Under the pieces are notes generated by a model, which saw only the letters and a program-made list of their open reading frames with translations, made no database searches and had not been told where the DNA came from. 64,000 bases of DNA from Agrobacterium arsenijevicii (GTDB lineage: Bacteria > Pseudomonadota > Alphaproteobacteria > Rhizobiales > Rhizobiaceae): contig JWIT01000004.1 in NCBI GenBank assembly GCA_000949895.1, forward strand, positions 186,001 to 250,000, read 5' to 3'. Of this stretch, positions 46,563 through 55,746 are shown one piece after another. A program made the translations under genes and the position numbers. Numbering within the stretch: position 1 is the stretch's first letter; each line of letters starts with the position of its first letter.

Positions 46563-46772
46563 GAACTGATGGCTGGGCGGGAACAAAGCTGAAAAGGGGA
46601 CAAAATCCTGTTGTCCCGTGCCCTGAAAGGGATATCCGTTTTCGTGCCGATGCTGTAGGCAGTGAACAAGGCAGCCGCTGCTGTTCACGAAAAGGTATTT
46701 TTACACTTCATCATTCCGCCTTATGCTTTGACGATATAGCAGGGCGAAACTATTTGAAACGCGAGGACGCTT

Positions 46773-48317
46773 ATGGCCGTGACCCTTCTTTCGCCTTTTC
46801 GCAGCAGCATTGCCGCAGTCGCGGGCATCGCGCTTGTGGCGGGTAGCCTTTCGGCACCGGTTGCGGCATGGGCGCAGAGCCATGGGCCGGCATCGGTGGC
46901 CGATCTTGCCGAGCCGCTGCTCGATGCGGTGGTGAATATTTCGACGTCGCAGAACGTCAAGACCGACGGCAAGGGACCTGTTCCGCCGAAGCTGCCGGAA
47001 GGCTCGCCTTTCCAGGAATTCTTCAAGGATTATTTCGACAACCAGAAACCGGAAGGCGGCGACAAGGTCAATTCGCTGGGATCCGGCTTCGTTATCGATC
47101 CGGCCGGCTACATCGTCACCAATAATCACGTCATCGAGGGCGCCGATGCCATCGAGGTGATTTTCCCGAACGGTTCGAAGCTGAAGGCAACGCTGGTCGG
47201 CACCGACACCAAGACGGACCTTTCTGTTTTGAAGGTGGAACCGAAGGCTCCGCTGAAGGCCGTCAAGTTCGGCGATTCGCGCAGCATGCGCATCGGTGAC
47301 TGGGTGATGGCGGTCGGCAATCCCTTCGGTCTCGGCGGGTCGCTGACTGTCGGCGTCGTCTCCGCGCGCGGGCGCAACATCAATGCCGGACCCTATGACA
47401 ACTTCATCCAGACGGATGCGGCGATCAACAAGGGCAATTCCGGCGGCCCGCTCTTCAACATGAAGGGTGAGGTGATCGGCATCAATACGGCGATCATTTC
47501 GCCGAGCGGCGGTTCGATTGGTATCGGTTTCGCGGTTCCGACGGAACTCGCCCAGAATATCGTCGAGCAGCTGATCGAATTCGGTGAGACCCGCCGTGGC
47601 TGGCTCGGCGTTCGCGTCCAGCCCGTTACCGACGACGTGGCTGCAAGCCTTGGTATGGAAAGCGCCAAGGGCGCCCTGATTTCCGGCGTGGCCAAGGGTG
47701 GCCCGGTGGAAAACGGCCCGATCCAGGCCGGTGACGTCGTGCTGAAGTTCGACGGCAAGGATATTCACGAGATGAGAGACCTCTTGAGGATCGTGGCGGA
47801 AAGCCCGGTCGGCAAGGAGGTCGATGTGGTGATCTTCCGTGATGGCAAGGAAGAGACCGTCAAGGTGAAACTGGGCCAGTTGCAGGACGCGCCGGACGAA
47901 AAGGCCGCGACCGACGATCCGCAGGCCGAGGACGGCGACGGCGGCATGGCTGTGCCGGAGGATAAGGGCGGCACTGACGATCAGGCGCAGGACCAGACGC
48001 CGGAGGTGCGCGAAGCGCCGCAGCGCGTGCTCGGCATGAACCTCGTGGTGCTGAGCAATGAGCTGCGGACGGAGAAGGGCATTGCGGAAAGCGTCGAAGG
48101 CGTGCTCGTCGCCAGCGTCGATCCGGGTTCGCCGGCCGAACAGAAGGGCATGAAACCGGGCGATGTCATCGTCGAGGTCGGACAGGACTTCATGGAGGTT
48201 CCGGGCGACGTGCTGGTGCGTGTCAACGGCCTGAAATCCGAAGGTCGCAAGAATGCGCATATGATGGTTGCCGATGCGCAGGGCAATCTGCGTGTTGTGG
48301 CACTGCCGCTGGAATAA
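46773..48317 (+). CDS. Do-family periplasmic serine protease (DegP/MucD type)
   Basis: Periplasmic protease/chaperone, 514 residues. Signal peptide (cleavage near WAQ), trypsin-like domain with catalytic His in TNNHVIEGA, Asp in TKTDLSVLKV and Ser in GNSGGPLFNMKGE, then two PDZ domains (RRGWLGVRVQPV and RVLGMNLVVLSNELR onward) separated by an acidic linker (about 375-410). Separated from hflKC by a terminator but functionally aligned with it as envelope quality control. Confidence 0.95.
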   Translation: MAVTLLSPFRSSIAAVAGIALVAGSLSAPVAAWAQSHGPASVADLAEPLLDAVVNISTSQNVKTDGKGPVPPKLPEGSPFQEFFKDYFDNQKPEGGDKVNSLGSGFVIDPAGYIVTNNHVIEGADAIEVIFPNGSKLKATLVGTDTKTDLSVLKVEPKAPLKAVKFGDSRSMRIGDWVMAVGNPFGLGGSLTVGVVSARGRNINAGPYDNFIQTDAAINKGNSGGPLFNMKGEVIGINTAIISPSGGSIGIGFAVPTELAQNIVEQLIEFGETRRGWLGVRVQPVTDDVAASLGMESAKGALISGVAKGGPVENGPIQAGDVVLKFDGKDIHEMRDLLRIVAESPVGKEVDVVIFRDGKEETVKVKLGQLQDAPDEKAATDDPQAEDGDGGMAVPEDKGGTDDQAQDQTPEVREAPQRVLGMNLVVLSNELRTEKGIAESVEGVLVASVDPGSPAEQKGMKPGDVIVEVGQDFMEVPGDVLVRVNGLKSEGRKNAHMMVADAQGNLRVVALPLE

Positions 48318-48406
48318 ACGCATTTCGCCCGATCCGTCAGGAATCGGGTGGTTGTGGGTAGGCGTGGTCTCTATCCCTTGGTCTCCGAACACAGGAGGCC
48401 AAGGAT

Positions 48407-49156
48407 ATGAAATTACTCGAAAACAAGGTTGCGATCATTACGGGCGCGTCTTCCGGCATCGGCCGGGCGACGGCAAGGCTGTTTGCCGAGCAGGGTGCCG
48501 CCGTCATCATCAATGCGCGCGGCGCTGCGGCACTCGAGGATGTGGCTGCCGCCATTCGCCAGACCGGCGGTCGTGTCCACACCGTCGTGGGTGATGTCTG
48601 CCTCGCGGAAACCCATGCCCGGCTGACGGATGCGGCCACAACCGTCTTTGGCGGTCTCGATATCGCCGTCAACAATGCCGGTGCAGTCGGTGCCATGAAG
48701 CCGCTGGCGGAAATTTCGCCCGAGGAATGGGATTATGTGCTCACCGCCAATCTCACATCCGCATTTCTGGGTGCGCGCAGCCAGATTCCGCTGATGTTGA
48801 AACGGGGCGGCGGCTCTATCGTCTTCACCTCAAGCTTCGTCGGCACCAGTGCCGGCATACCCGGCATGGCGGCTTACGGCACATCGAAGGCCGCACTGAT
48901 GGGACTGGTGAAAGGCATTACCGCCGATTATGCCGTGCAGGGCATTCGCGCCAATGCGGTGCTTGCGGGCGGTGTCGATACGCCCATGGCGGGAGATGCA
49001 GCCCAGAAGGAATGGGCTGCGGGCCTGCACGCGATGAAACGCATTGCCGAGCCGGAAGAACTGGCGCAGACCGCGCTCTTCCTTGCCAGCTCAATGTCGA
49101 GCTTTGTCGCCGGGGCGGCGCTGTTTGCCGATGGCGGCAATGCGGCGGTGAAGTAA
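48407..49156 (+). CDS. SDR-family oxidoreductase
   Basis: Classical short-chain dehydrogenase, 249 residues. NAD(P)-binding AIITGASSGIGRATARLF, NNAGAVGAMKPL, catalytic Ser in IVFTSSFVGTSAG and Tyr/Lys in MAAYGTSKAALMG. The C-terminus reads FVAGAALFADGGNAAVK. Substrate unknown. It starts 89 bases after the protease gene. Confidence 0.93.
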   Translation: MKLLENKVAIITGASSGIGRATARLFAEQGAAVIINARGAAALEDVAAAIRQTGGRVHTVVGDVCLAETHARLTDAATTVFGGLDIAVNNAGAVGAMKPLAEISPEEWDYVLTANLTSAFLGARSQIPLMLKRGGGSIVFTSSFVGTSAGIPGMAAYGTSKAALMGLVKGITADYAVQGIRANAVLAGGVDTPMAGDAAQKEWAAGLHAMKRIAEPEELAQTALFLASSMSSFVAGAALFADGGNAAVK

Positions 49157-49181
49157 GCTTGTGGGGTGGCGGGCGAGGGCG

Positions 49182-49754
49182 TTACCGCGCCTGTCGTTCC
49201 CGCCACTCCTGCAATGTCAGCGCGTAGGTCACATGCGGGCGCAGATGCCGGTGGGTATCCTCCGGCACGCGCGGATGGTCGAAGTCGCGTGACGGGTCAC
49301 GCTTCAGGCCAATGCGTTCCATCACCCGGGTTGAGCGCTGGTTGTTATGGACGGCGAAGGAAACGATTTCCGGCGTTTCCTTTTCATCGAAGGCCATGGC
49401 GAGCAGCGACTGCGCGGCTTCCGTGACATAGCCGTGCCCCCAGAAACGGGTGGCCAGCCGCCAGCCGATCTCCATGGTTCCGAGCGGGAAGGGCGGATCG
49501 AGGTTCATGACGGGAGATATGCCGCAGAACCCCATCGCTTCGCCGGTCTCGCGCAGTTCCATGGCATAAAAGCCATAACCGCTACCGCGGATCATGCCAT
49601 TGATGGTTTCGAGAACCGCATCCGCTTCCGCATGACTGCGGCGGAAGGGAAAAAATTCCATGACCTTTTCGTCAGCGTTGATTTCGCGGAACAGGTCGCG
49701 GTCGCTCTCCTTCCACTCGCGCAGAATGAGTCTGGGTGTTTCGTGGATGATCAT
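49182..49754 (-). CDS. GNAT-family N-acetyltransferase (RimJ/RimL type)
   Basis: 190 residues. TPRLILREWKESDRDLFREI opening, GTMEIGWRLATRFWGHGYVTEAAQSLL (acetyl-CoA loop) and SFAVHNNQRSTRVMERIGL are the RimJ/RimL pattern. Its start overlaps the serB stop by four bases, so it is translated from the serB message. Substrate unknown. Confidence 0.9.
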   Translation of the reverse strand: MIIHETPRLILREWKESDRDLFREINADEKVMEFFPFRRSHAEADAVLETINGMIRGSGYGFYAMELRETGEAMGFCGISPVMNLDPPFPLGTMEIGWRLATRFWGHGYVTEAAQSLLAMAFDEKETPEIVSFAVHNNQRSTRVMERIGLKRDPSRDFDHPRVPEDTHRHLRPHVTYALTLQEWRERQAR

Positions 49755-50641
49755 GGGGTGACAAAATCCGTCTTGCGGTAACCCTGAATGTAAAGGAGCG
49801 CTGTCAGATCGCCATGGTCGATGCGCATCTGCGCCTCGGCTGCGACTGCGGGCTTGGCATGCAGGGCAACGCCGGCACCCGCCACATGCAGCATGCCGAG
49901 ATCGTTGGCGCCATCACCGACCGCCATCGCCTCTTCCGGCGAAATGCCGAGCTTTGCCGCGATATCGTTCAGTGCATCGACCTTGGCCTGCTTGCCGAGG
50001 ATCGGTTCGGCAACGGTGCCATCAAGCTGGCCATTGGCCTCGCCGAGAAGATTGGCGCGGTTCTCATCAAAACTCAGCATCGCCGCGACACGGCCGGTGA
50101 AGACCGTGAAACCGCCGGAAACGAGCGCGGTGTAATAACCCTTCGCCTTCATGGTGGCGATCAGCTCCTTGCCGCCGGGGGTGAGCGTGATGCGCTTTTC
50201 GATGACGTCGTCGATAACCGAGACCGGCAGGCCCTTCAGCAGCGCTACGCGCTCCCTGAGCGCCGGTTCGAAGGCGATCTCGCCGTTCATGGCGCGGGCG
50301 GTGATGGTGGAGACCTTGTCCTTCAGTCCGACTTCGGCGGCCAGTTCGTCAATGCACTCCTGGCCGATCATGGTCGAATCCATATCGGCGATCAGAAGCT
50401 TCTTGCGGCGCTTGTCCTGTTCCTGCACCACGATATCGATCGGCTGGCCTGCAAGCGCGCCGGCAATGGCGTTGCGGGCCTGCTCCGCATCCGTTCCTTC
50501 TGGCAGGGCGATATCGCAGGCGATGCCATCGGCCAGCCAATAAAGACCTGAGGCATTTACGGCGTTCGCGGCCGCTTCGCCGAGGGCCGGTGTCAGAACA
50601 GGATTTGACGGATTGGCGATAAGCGTGGCAACGAAAGCCAT
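49751..50641 (-). CDS. serB: Phosphoserine phosphatase SerB
   Basis: HAD-family enzyme for the last step of serine synthesis. 296 residues: N-terminal ACT-like part, HAD motif I LIADMDSTMIGQECIDELA (nucleophile Asp), motif II VSGGFTVFTG, motif III Lys, and motif IV VGDGANDLGML. Start ATG 50641 is back-to-back with the miaA start on the other strand. Confidence 0.95.
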   Translation of the reverse strand: MAFVATLIANPSNPVLTPALGEAAANAVNASGLYWLADGIACDIALPEGTDAEQARNAIAGALAGQPIDIVVQEQDKRRKKLLIADMDSTMIGQECIDELAAEVGLKDKVSTITARAMNGEIAFEPALRERVALLKGLPVSVIDDVIEKRITLTPGGKELIATMKAKGYYTALVSGGFTVFTGRVAAMLSFDENRANLLGEANGQLDGTVAEPILGKQAKVDALNDIAAKLGISPEEAMAVGDGANDLGMLHVAGAGVALHAKPAVAAEAQMRIDHGDLTALLYIQGYRKTDFVTP

Positions 50642-50642
50642 G

Positions 50643-51536
50643 ATGAAAAACCTTGATGAGAATTTTGATGCGATCCTGATAACCGGCCCGACGGCAAGCG
50701 GCAAGTCCGCGCTTGCGCTTCGTTTGGCTCGGGAGCGGAACGGTGTCGTCATCAATGCCGACAGCATGCAGGTTTACGACACGCTGAGGGTGCTGACCGC
50801 CCGGCCATCCGAGGAAGAAATGGAGGGCGTGCCGCATCTGCTCTACGGCCATGTGCCGGCGAGCAGCCTCTATTCCACGGGCGAATGGTTGCGTGAGATT
50901 TCGGCCCAGCTTCCCGATCTGCGCAAGCAAGGGCGTTTTCCCGTTATCGTCGGCGGCACCGGGCTTTATTTCAAGGCGCTGACGGGTGGACTTTCCGATA
51001 TGCCCGCCATTCCCGACGACATACGCGACAGGCTGCGCGCCCGGTTGATCGAAGAAGGGGCGGCGGTCCTTCACGCGGAATTGTCGCAGCGCGATCCCGC
51101 GATGGCGCAGGGGCTGCAGCCGGGGGACGGCCAGCGGATCGTTCGGGCGCTTGAGGTCATCGAGGCGACCGGAAAGTCGATCCTGGATTTCCAAAAGGCC
51201 AGTGGCCCGGTGATCGTCGATCCGGACAGGGCGCAAAAATTCGTCGTCCTGCCGGAAAGGCCGGTGCTGCATGACCGGATCAACCGACGTTTCGAAACCA
51301 TGATGGAGAGCGGTGCGGTGGAAGAGGTGAAGGCTCTTCTCGCGCTCGACCTTGCTTCCGACGCCACAGTGATGAAGGCGATCGGTGTTGCCCAGATCGC
51401 CGATATGCTGGCCGGCCGTATGAGCGAGGCGGAGGTGATCGAGAAATCGGCGGCCGCGACCCGACAATATGCCAAGAGGCAGATGACCTGGTTCCGCAAC
51501 CAGATGGGTGCGGACTGGGTCCGTATCCAGCCGTAA
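50643..51536 (+). CDS. miaA: tRNA dimethylallyltransferase MiaA
   Basis: Adds the isopentenyl group to A37 of tRNAs reading UNN codons. 297 residues. P-loop ILITGPTASGKSALAL, NADSMQVYDTLRVLTARPS, GGTGLYFKALTGGLSDMP and the C-terminal RQYAKRQMTWFRNQ. ATG 50643 (or 50640) overlaps the serB start region, so the two genes share no intergenic space. Confidence 0.95.
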   Translation: MKNLDENFDAILITGPTASGKSALALRLARERNGVVINADSMQVYDTLRVLTARPSEEEMEGVPHLLYGHVPASSLYSTGEWLREISAQLPDLRKQGRFPVIVGGTGLYFKALTGGLSDMPAIPDDIRDRLRARLIEEGAAVLHAELSQRDPAMAQGLQPGDGQRIVRALEVIEATGKSILDFQKASGPVIVDPDRAQKFVVLPERPVLHDRINRRFETMMESGAVEEVKALLALDLASDATVMKAIGVAQIADMLAGRMSEAEVIEKSAAATRQYAKRQMTWFRNQMGADWVRIQP

Positions 51537-51545
51537 AGGCTGGCG

Positions 51546-53552
51546 TCAATCTTTACGGTAGAGACTGCCGAGTGGTTTTTTCAGCAGGCTTTCCCGCAGT
51601 GACGGGCGTGCGTCGCCGGGGGGCGGGCCATTCTGCGCGTGCATCTGGAAACCGGCCTTGCGCAATTCGTTGATGGCTCCGGTATCCGGCGCGGTTGCGG
51701 GGTTTTGCGGCGCTGGGGTCGTGCGTCCGGGCAGCATGTCGGGGCGGTAAGGTTCGTATCCGTCCGTTGCGGCTGTCCCCAATTCGCGCTTCCAGCGGTC
51801 GATGTCGTCCGCCTCCCTGGGGGCGGGCATCGGTTCCGGCAGATCGGAAAAAGCCGCTTCGACGCTCTGCTGGAAGCCGGTGATGACCGGCTTGGCTGCG
51901 GCGCGCATGCGGGTGACGATGGTGTTCAGATCGACGGTATCGGGCGTTTCGTGAGTCGCGTGGGTAGTTGCGCCATTCGCCTTCGGCAATTTGGCTGTCG
52001 ATACGCGGTCGAAGCGCATGCGCATCGGCACGCCCACCGCTTCGCCGAAGGCTATGGCCTCGCCATTGCCGATGGAAGAGAGAAAGCTGGTGGTCGAGGT
52101 CGAGGCATTCGGTACGGCGGACAGAATGATCTTCTGGTCGATCTCGTTCGACAGCCGCATGGCGAAAACGGTCGAGCATTGCGACAGGATGGTCTGGTCC
52201 AGCTCGCTTGGCCGCTGGCTGATGACGCCGAGCGAAATGCCGTATTTGCGGCCTTCCTTGGCGATCTGCGCGATCGATTGCCGGGTCGGGAAAAACCCGC
52301 GTTCAGGGTCGGCCGGAACATAACGGTGCGCTTCTTCGCAGACGACAAGCATATGCAGCGACCCGCGCGCCAGCACCGCCAGTTCGAAGGACATGCGGCA
52401 GAGAACGGAGACCACCGAGTTCACCACTTCGGAGGGGATGCCGGATAACTGGAAAACCGAAATCGGCTTGCCTTCGCCGGGAATACGGAAGATATGCGCC
52501 ACCGTCTCCAGAATGGTGTCGCTGATCGTATTGCTGGAGAACATGAAATTGTAGCGCGTGTCGTTGATGGCCGAGAGGATGCGGCCCTTCAGGGAGCGCA
52601 GCGCCGGTTTTTCGCCACGCCCTTCCAGCCGTCCGATACGCTCGTCGATGAGGGCCAGAAGATCGGCCATGCGGTAAGGCACCGGCGTATCCGGCGTAAT
52701 CGCGCTTTTGTCGGATGTGCGGCGAACGGCGGAGCCTTCCGTACCGCGAAACGCCTTTTTCGCCTCCGGGATGAGGTCACGCAGAACATCCATCTCTTCC
52801 GGCTCGGGCTTGCGGCCCCGGAAGATCACTTCCGCGAATTCCTCAAGGCGCATCAGCCAGAAGGGCAGGTCCAGCGTATCGGTATCGATGACTACAGAAT
52901 GATCGGGAAAAGCGGCGGCGAATTCATTATGCGGATCGAGAATGAGGACACGCAGCTTCGGATCGGTCTCTATCGCCTTGTTCAGAAGCAGGGAGACCGC
53001 GGTGGTTTTACCCACGCCGGTCGATCCGACGACGGCGAAATGTTTTGCGAGCATTTGCGGAATGCTGATGGCCGCGCCGATCGTGTCGTCCTGCGTGAGC
53101 TTGCCGATGACGCAGGTGTCGCGCTTGCCGCCGTCGTAAATCTTGGAAAGGTCGGTCGTGCGGATGCGATGTGCGACCGCGCCTAGATAGGGGTAACGGG
53201 AAATGCCGGTGGAAAAGCGCTCGCTGCCGTCTTCAGTGCGGTAGACCTCGCCGACGAGTTCCACGTCGATCAGCAGCCTGTTCGGCCTGTCTGACGACCA
53301 ATGTTCTTCGCCGGTGCGCATCGCGTATACCAGCGCGGCGACCCGGCTCGTGCCCATTTCGATGGAGATCAGGCGCCCGACGGACCAGAGTTGCGAGACA
53401 TCGGTGGAACCAGGTTCCGTTTCTGCGGATATGGTCGCATGAGCGCCGTTGCAGGCAATGACGCGGCCCAGCATGCGGTTTGCCGGCTGTTCGCCTGCTC
53501 GCCGTTCGTTGTCGTCCATTCGGGACGCTTTATGAAACCCGTCGTTATTCAC
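51546..53552 (-). CDS. HerA/FtsK-like ATPase (DUF87)
   Basis: 668 residues. N-terminal HAS-barrel (GRVIACNGAHATISAETEP), then a RecA-like core with Walker A VGSTGVGKTTAVSLL, Walker B-like LRVLILDPHNEF, VVCEEAHRYVP and ISQRPSELDQTILSQC (HerA signatures). The C-terminal 150 residues look disordered. HerA proteins translocate DNA, in archaea with NurA; no nuclease is adjacent here. Start GTG 53552 has GGGA at a good distance; ATG 53519 is the alternative. Confidence 0.87.
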   Translation of the reverse strand: MNNDGFHKASRMDDNERRAGEQPANRMLGRVIACNGAHATISAETEPGSTDVSQLWSVGRLISIEMGTSRVAALVYAMRTGEEHWSSDRPNRLLIDVELVGEVYRTEDGSERFSTGISRYPYLGAVAHRIRTTDLSKIYDGGKRDTCVIGKLTQDDTIGAAISIPQMLAKHFAVVGSTGVGKTTAVSLLLNKAIETDPKLRVLILDPHNEFAAAFPDHSVVIDTDTLDLPFWLMRLEEFAEVIFRGRKPEPEEMDVLRDLIPEAKKAFRGTEGSAVRRTSDKSAITPDTPVPYRMADLLALIDERIGRLEGRGEKPALRSLKGRILSAINDTRYNFMFSSNTISDTILETVAHIFRIPGEGKPISVFQLSGIPSEVVNSVVSVLCRMSFELAVLARGSLHMLVVCEEAHRYVPADPERGFFPTRQSIAQIAKEGRKYGISLGVISQRPSELDQTILSQCSTVFAMRLSNEIDQKIILSAVPNASTSTTSFLSSIGNGEAIAFGEAVGVPMRMRFDRVSTAKLPKANGATTHATHETPDTVDLNTIVTRMRAAAKPVITGFQQSVEAAFSDLPEPMPAPREADDIDRWKRELGTAATDGYEPYRPDMLPGRTTPAPQNPATAPDTGAINELRKAGFQMHAQNGPPPGDARPSLRESLLKKPLGSLYRKD

Positions 53553-53721
53553 GTCTTATCCCGTTACATGCGGATGATCGCGGTGGTTCGGGCAGTATCT
53601 GCGTCTTCGATCATAAAAGATTATATTTAACAACATGTGTACCGTTTACGTTCGAAAATTTCGTCGTAAGGCCACTCCGAGCAATAAAATAAACCGTCGC
53701 CGATTTTTTCCGCAATATGCG

Positions 53722-53750
53722 TTGACGGCTGGGGGTTTTCTGGCTAACAC
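53722..53750 (+). promoter_or_regulatory. Candidate promoter of the ilvIH operon
   Basis: TTGACG (53722-53727), 17 bases, TAACAC (53745-53750). Transcription would begin near 53757-53759, at the leader peptide ATG itself. Confidence 0.45.
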
Positions 53751-53758
53751 TCCGGCCC

Positions 53759-53815
53759 ATGAAAAATCTTAACGTACTTATCGTGGTGGGACGGCGCATG
53801 GGCAGGATGGTGTAA
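53759..53815 (+). CDS. Leader peptide of the ilvIH attenuator
   Basis: Eighteen codons: MKNLNVLIVVGRRMGRMV-stop. Positions 4-10 hold two Leu, three Val and one Ile, the end products of the downstream pathway. No Shine-Dalgarno is seen and the predicted transcript start coincides with the ATG, so it may be leaderless, as known for trpL of Sinorhizobium meliloti. Ribosome stalling at these codons would decide attenuation. Confidence 0.75.
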   Translation: MKNLNVLIVVGRRMGRMV

Positions 53816-53870
53816 CCATCCGGCGAAAGCACCCATGCGCTGAACGAGGCTCCTTAAGGGGCCTTTTTTT
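53794..53870 (+). promoter_or_regulatory. ilvI attenuator (pause stem and terminator)
   Basis: Pause structure: outer stem GCGCATGGG (53794-53802) with CCCATGCGC (53832-53840), inner stem GGATGGT (53805-53811) with ACCATCC (53815-53821). Terminator: AGGCTCC (53847-53853), TTAA loop, GGGGCCT (53858-53864), then six T. The first arm lies inside the leader peptide codons, as expected for translation-controlled attenuation. Confidence 0.75.
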
Positions 53871-53933
53871 ATGTCTTCAAACAGGCCCTCGGGCTCCTCG
53901 ATATCCAAAGCCAAAGCGGGATGGAAACAGGCA

Positions 53934-55727
53934 ATGACGGATAAGGACAATACGGAAAACAGCAATCGCATGACTGGTGCGGAGATCGTTCTGCAGGCGC
54001 TGAAGGACAACGGCGTCGAGCACATCTTCGGTTATCCGGGCGGTGCCGTGCTTCCGATCTACGACGAGATTTTCCAGCAGGAAGACATTCAGCACATTCT
54101 CGTGCGTCACGAGCAGGGTGCCGGCCATGCTGCCGAAGGTTATGCCCGCTCCACCGGCAAGGTCGGTGTCATGCTCGTCACGTCAGGTCCTGGCGCCACC
54201 AATGCGGTAACCCCGCTGCAGGATGCGCTGATGGATTCCATTCCGCTCGTCTGCCTCTCCGGCCAGGTTCCGACATCGCTGATCGGCTCTGACGCGTTTC
54301 AGGAATGCGACACCGTCGGCATCACGCGCCCCTGCACCAAGCACAATTGGCTGGTAAAGGACGTCAACGAGCTGGCGGGCATTATCCATGAGGCCTTCCG
54401 CATCGCGCAGACGGGCCGCCCCGGTCCGGTTGTCGTTGATATTCCGAAGGACGTCCAGTTTGCCACCGGCACCTACACGCCGCCTTCCGCCGCCATCCAG
54501 CAGAAGAGCTACAAGCCGACGGTTCAGGGCGACCTCAATGCCATTCACGCCGCCATCGAACTGATGTCCAAGGCGAAAAAGCCCGTCTTCTACACCGGCG
54601 GCGGTGTCATCAATTCCGGCCCGGCTGCCACAAGGCTGCTGCGCGAGCTGGTGGAGCTGACCGGTTTCCCGATCACCTCGACGCTGATGGGTCTTGGCGC
54701 CTATCCGGCTTCCGGCAAGAACTGGCTCGGCATGCTGGGCATGCACGGTTCCTACGAAGCCAATATGACGATGCATGATTGCGACGTTCTGGTCTGCATC
54801 GGCGCGCGTTTCGACGACCGTATTACCGGACGCCTGAATGCGTTTTCGCCGAATTCCAAGAAGATCCACATCGACATCGATCCGTCCTCGATCAACAAGA
54901 CCGTGCGTGTCGACGTGCCGATCATTGGCGACGTCAGCCATGTTCTGGAGGATATGGTTCGCCTGTGGCGTGCCCTGCCGAAGAAGCCGGAAAAAGCGCA
55001 GACGGCGGACTGGTGGACGCAGATCGAGCGCTGGCGCGCCCGCAACTCTTTTGCCTACAAGAATTCCAAAGATGTCATTATGCCGCAATATGCATTGCAG
55101 CGGCTCTATGAGGCATCGAAGGGACGCGAGACCTTCATCACCACCGAAGTCGGCCAGCACCAGATGTGGGCGGCGCAGTTCTTCGGCTTCGAGGAGCCGA
55201 ACCACTGGATGACCTCGGGCGGTCTCGGCACCATGGGATACGGCCTGCCGGCGGCCATCGGCGTGCAGGTCGCGCATCCGGAAGCGCTGGTCATCGACAT
55301 TGCCGGTGACGCATCGATCCAGATGTGCATTCAGGAAATGTCCTGCGCCATCCAGTACGGTCTGCCGGTGAAGATTTTCATCCTCAACAACCAGTATATG
55401 GGCATGGTGCGGCAGTGGCAGCAGTTGCTGCACGGCAACCGCCTGTCCAACTCCTATACGGAAGCCATGCCTGATTTCGTCAAGCTGGCGGAAGCCTATG
55501 GCGCGGTTGGCATGTATTGCGACGATCCGAAGGAACTGGACGACAAGATCGCCGAGATGATCGCGGTCAATCGACCGGTCATCTTCGATTGCCGCGTCGC
55601 CAATCTCGCCAATTGCTTCCCGATGATCCCATCTGGTAAAGCCCATAACGAGATGCTGTTGCCGGATGAGGCGACGGATGAAGCTGTTGCCAACGCCATC
55701 GATGCCAAGGGCCGTCAGCTAGTCTGA
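53934..55727 (+). CDS. ilvI: Acetolactate synthase, large (catalytic) subunit
   Basis: Thiamine-diphosphate enzyme starting valine, leucine and isoleucine synthesis. 597 residues from ATG 53934 (GGAAAC upstream; the ATG at 53871 abuts the attenuator U-run and has no ribosome site). Seen: YPGGAVLPIYDEI with catalytic Glu region (RHEQGAGHAAEGYAR), the FAD/CoA-like middle domain, and the ThDP motif GDASIQMCIQEMSCAIQ through NNQYMGMVRQWQ. Followed 19 bases later by its regulatory subunit. Confidence 0.96.
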   Translation: MTDKDNTENSNRMTGAEIVLQALKDNGVEHIFGYPGGAVLPIYDEIFQQEDIQHILVRHEQGAGHAAEGYARSTGKVGVMLVTSGPGATNAVTPLQDALMDSIPLVCLSGQVPTSLIGSDAFQECDTVGITRPCTKHNWLVKDVNELAGIIHEAFRIAQTGRPGPVVVDIPKDVQFATGTYTPPSAAIQQKSYKPTVQGDLNAIHAAIELMSKAKKPVFYTGGGVINSGPAATRLLRELVELTGFPITSTLMGLGAYPASGKNWLGMLGMHGSYEANMTMHDCDVLVCIGARFDDRITGRLNAFSPNSKKIHIDIDPSSINKTVRVDVPIIGDVSHVLEDMVRLWRALPKKPEKAQTADWWTQIERWRARNSFAYKNSKDVIMPQYALQRLYEASKGRETFITTEVGQHQMWAAQFFGFEEPNHWMTSGGLGTMGYGLPAAIGVQVAHPEALVIDIAGDASIQMCIQEMSCAIQYGLPVKIFILNNQYMGMVRQWQQLLHGNRLSNSYTEAMPDFVKLAEAYGAVGMYCDDPKELDDKIAEMIAVNRPVIFDCRVANLANCFPMIPSGKAHNEMLLPDEATDEAVANAIDAKGRQLV

Positions 55728-55746
55728 GCCGGGAGAGGAAAAGGAC

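Noticed and set aside
46728..46756. TTGACG-N17-TATTTG as promoter of the degP-like gene
   Set aside because: It would place the transcript start on top of the ribosome-binding site, too close to the ATG; a different promoter is more likely.
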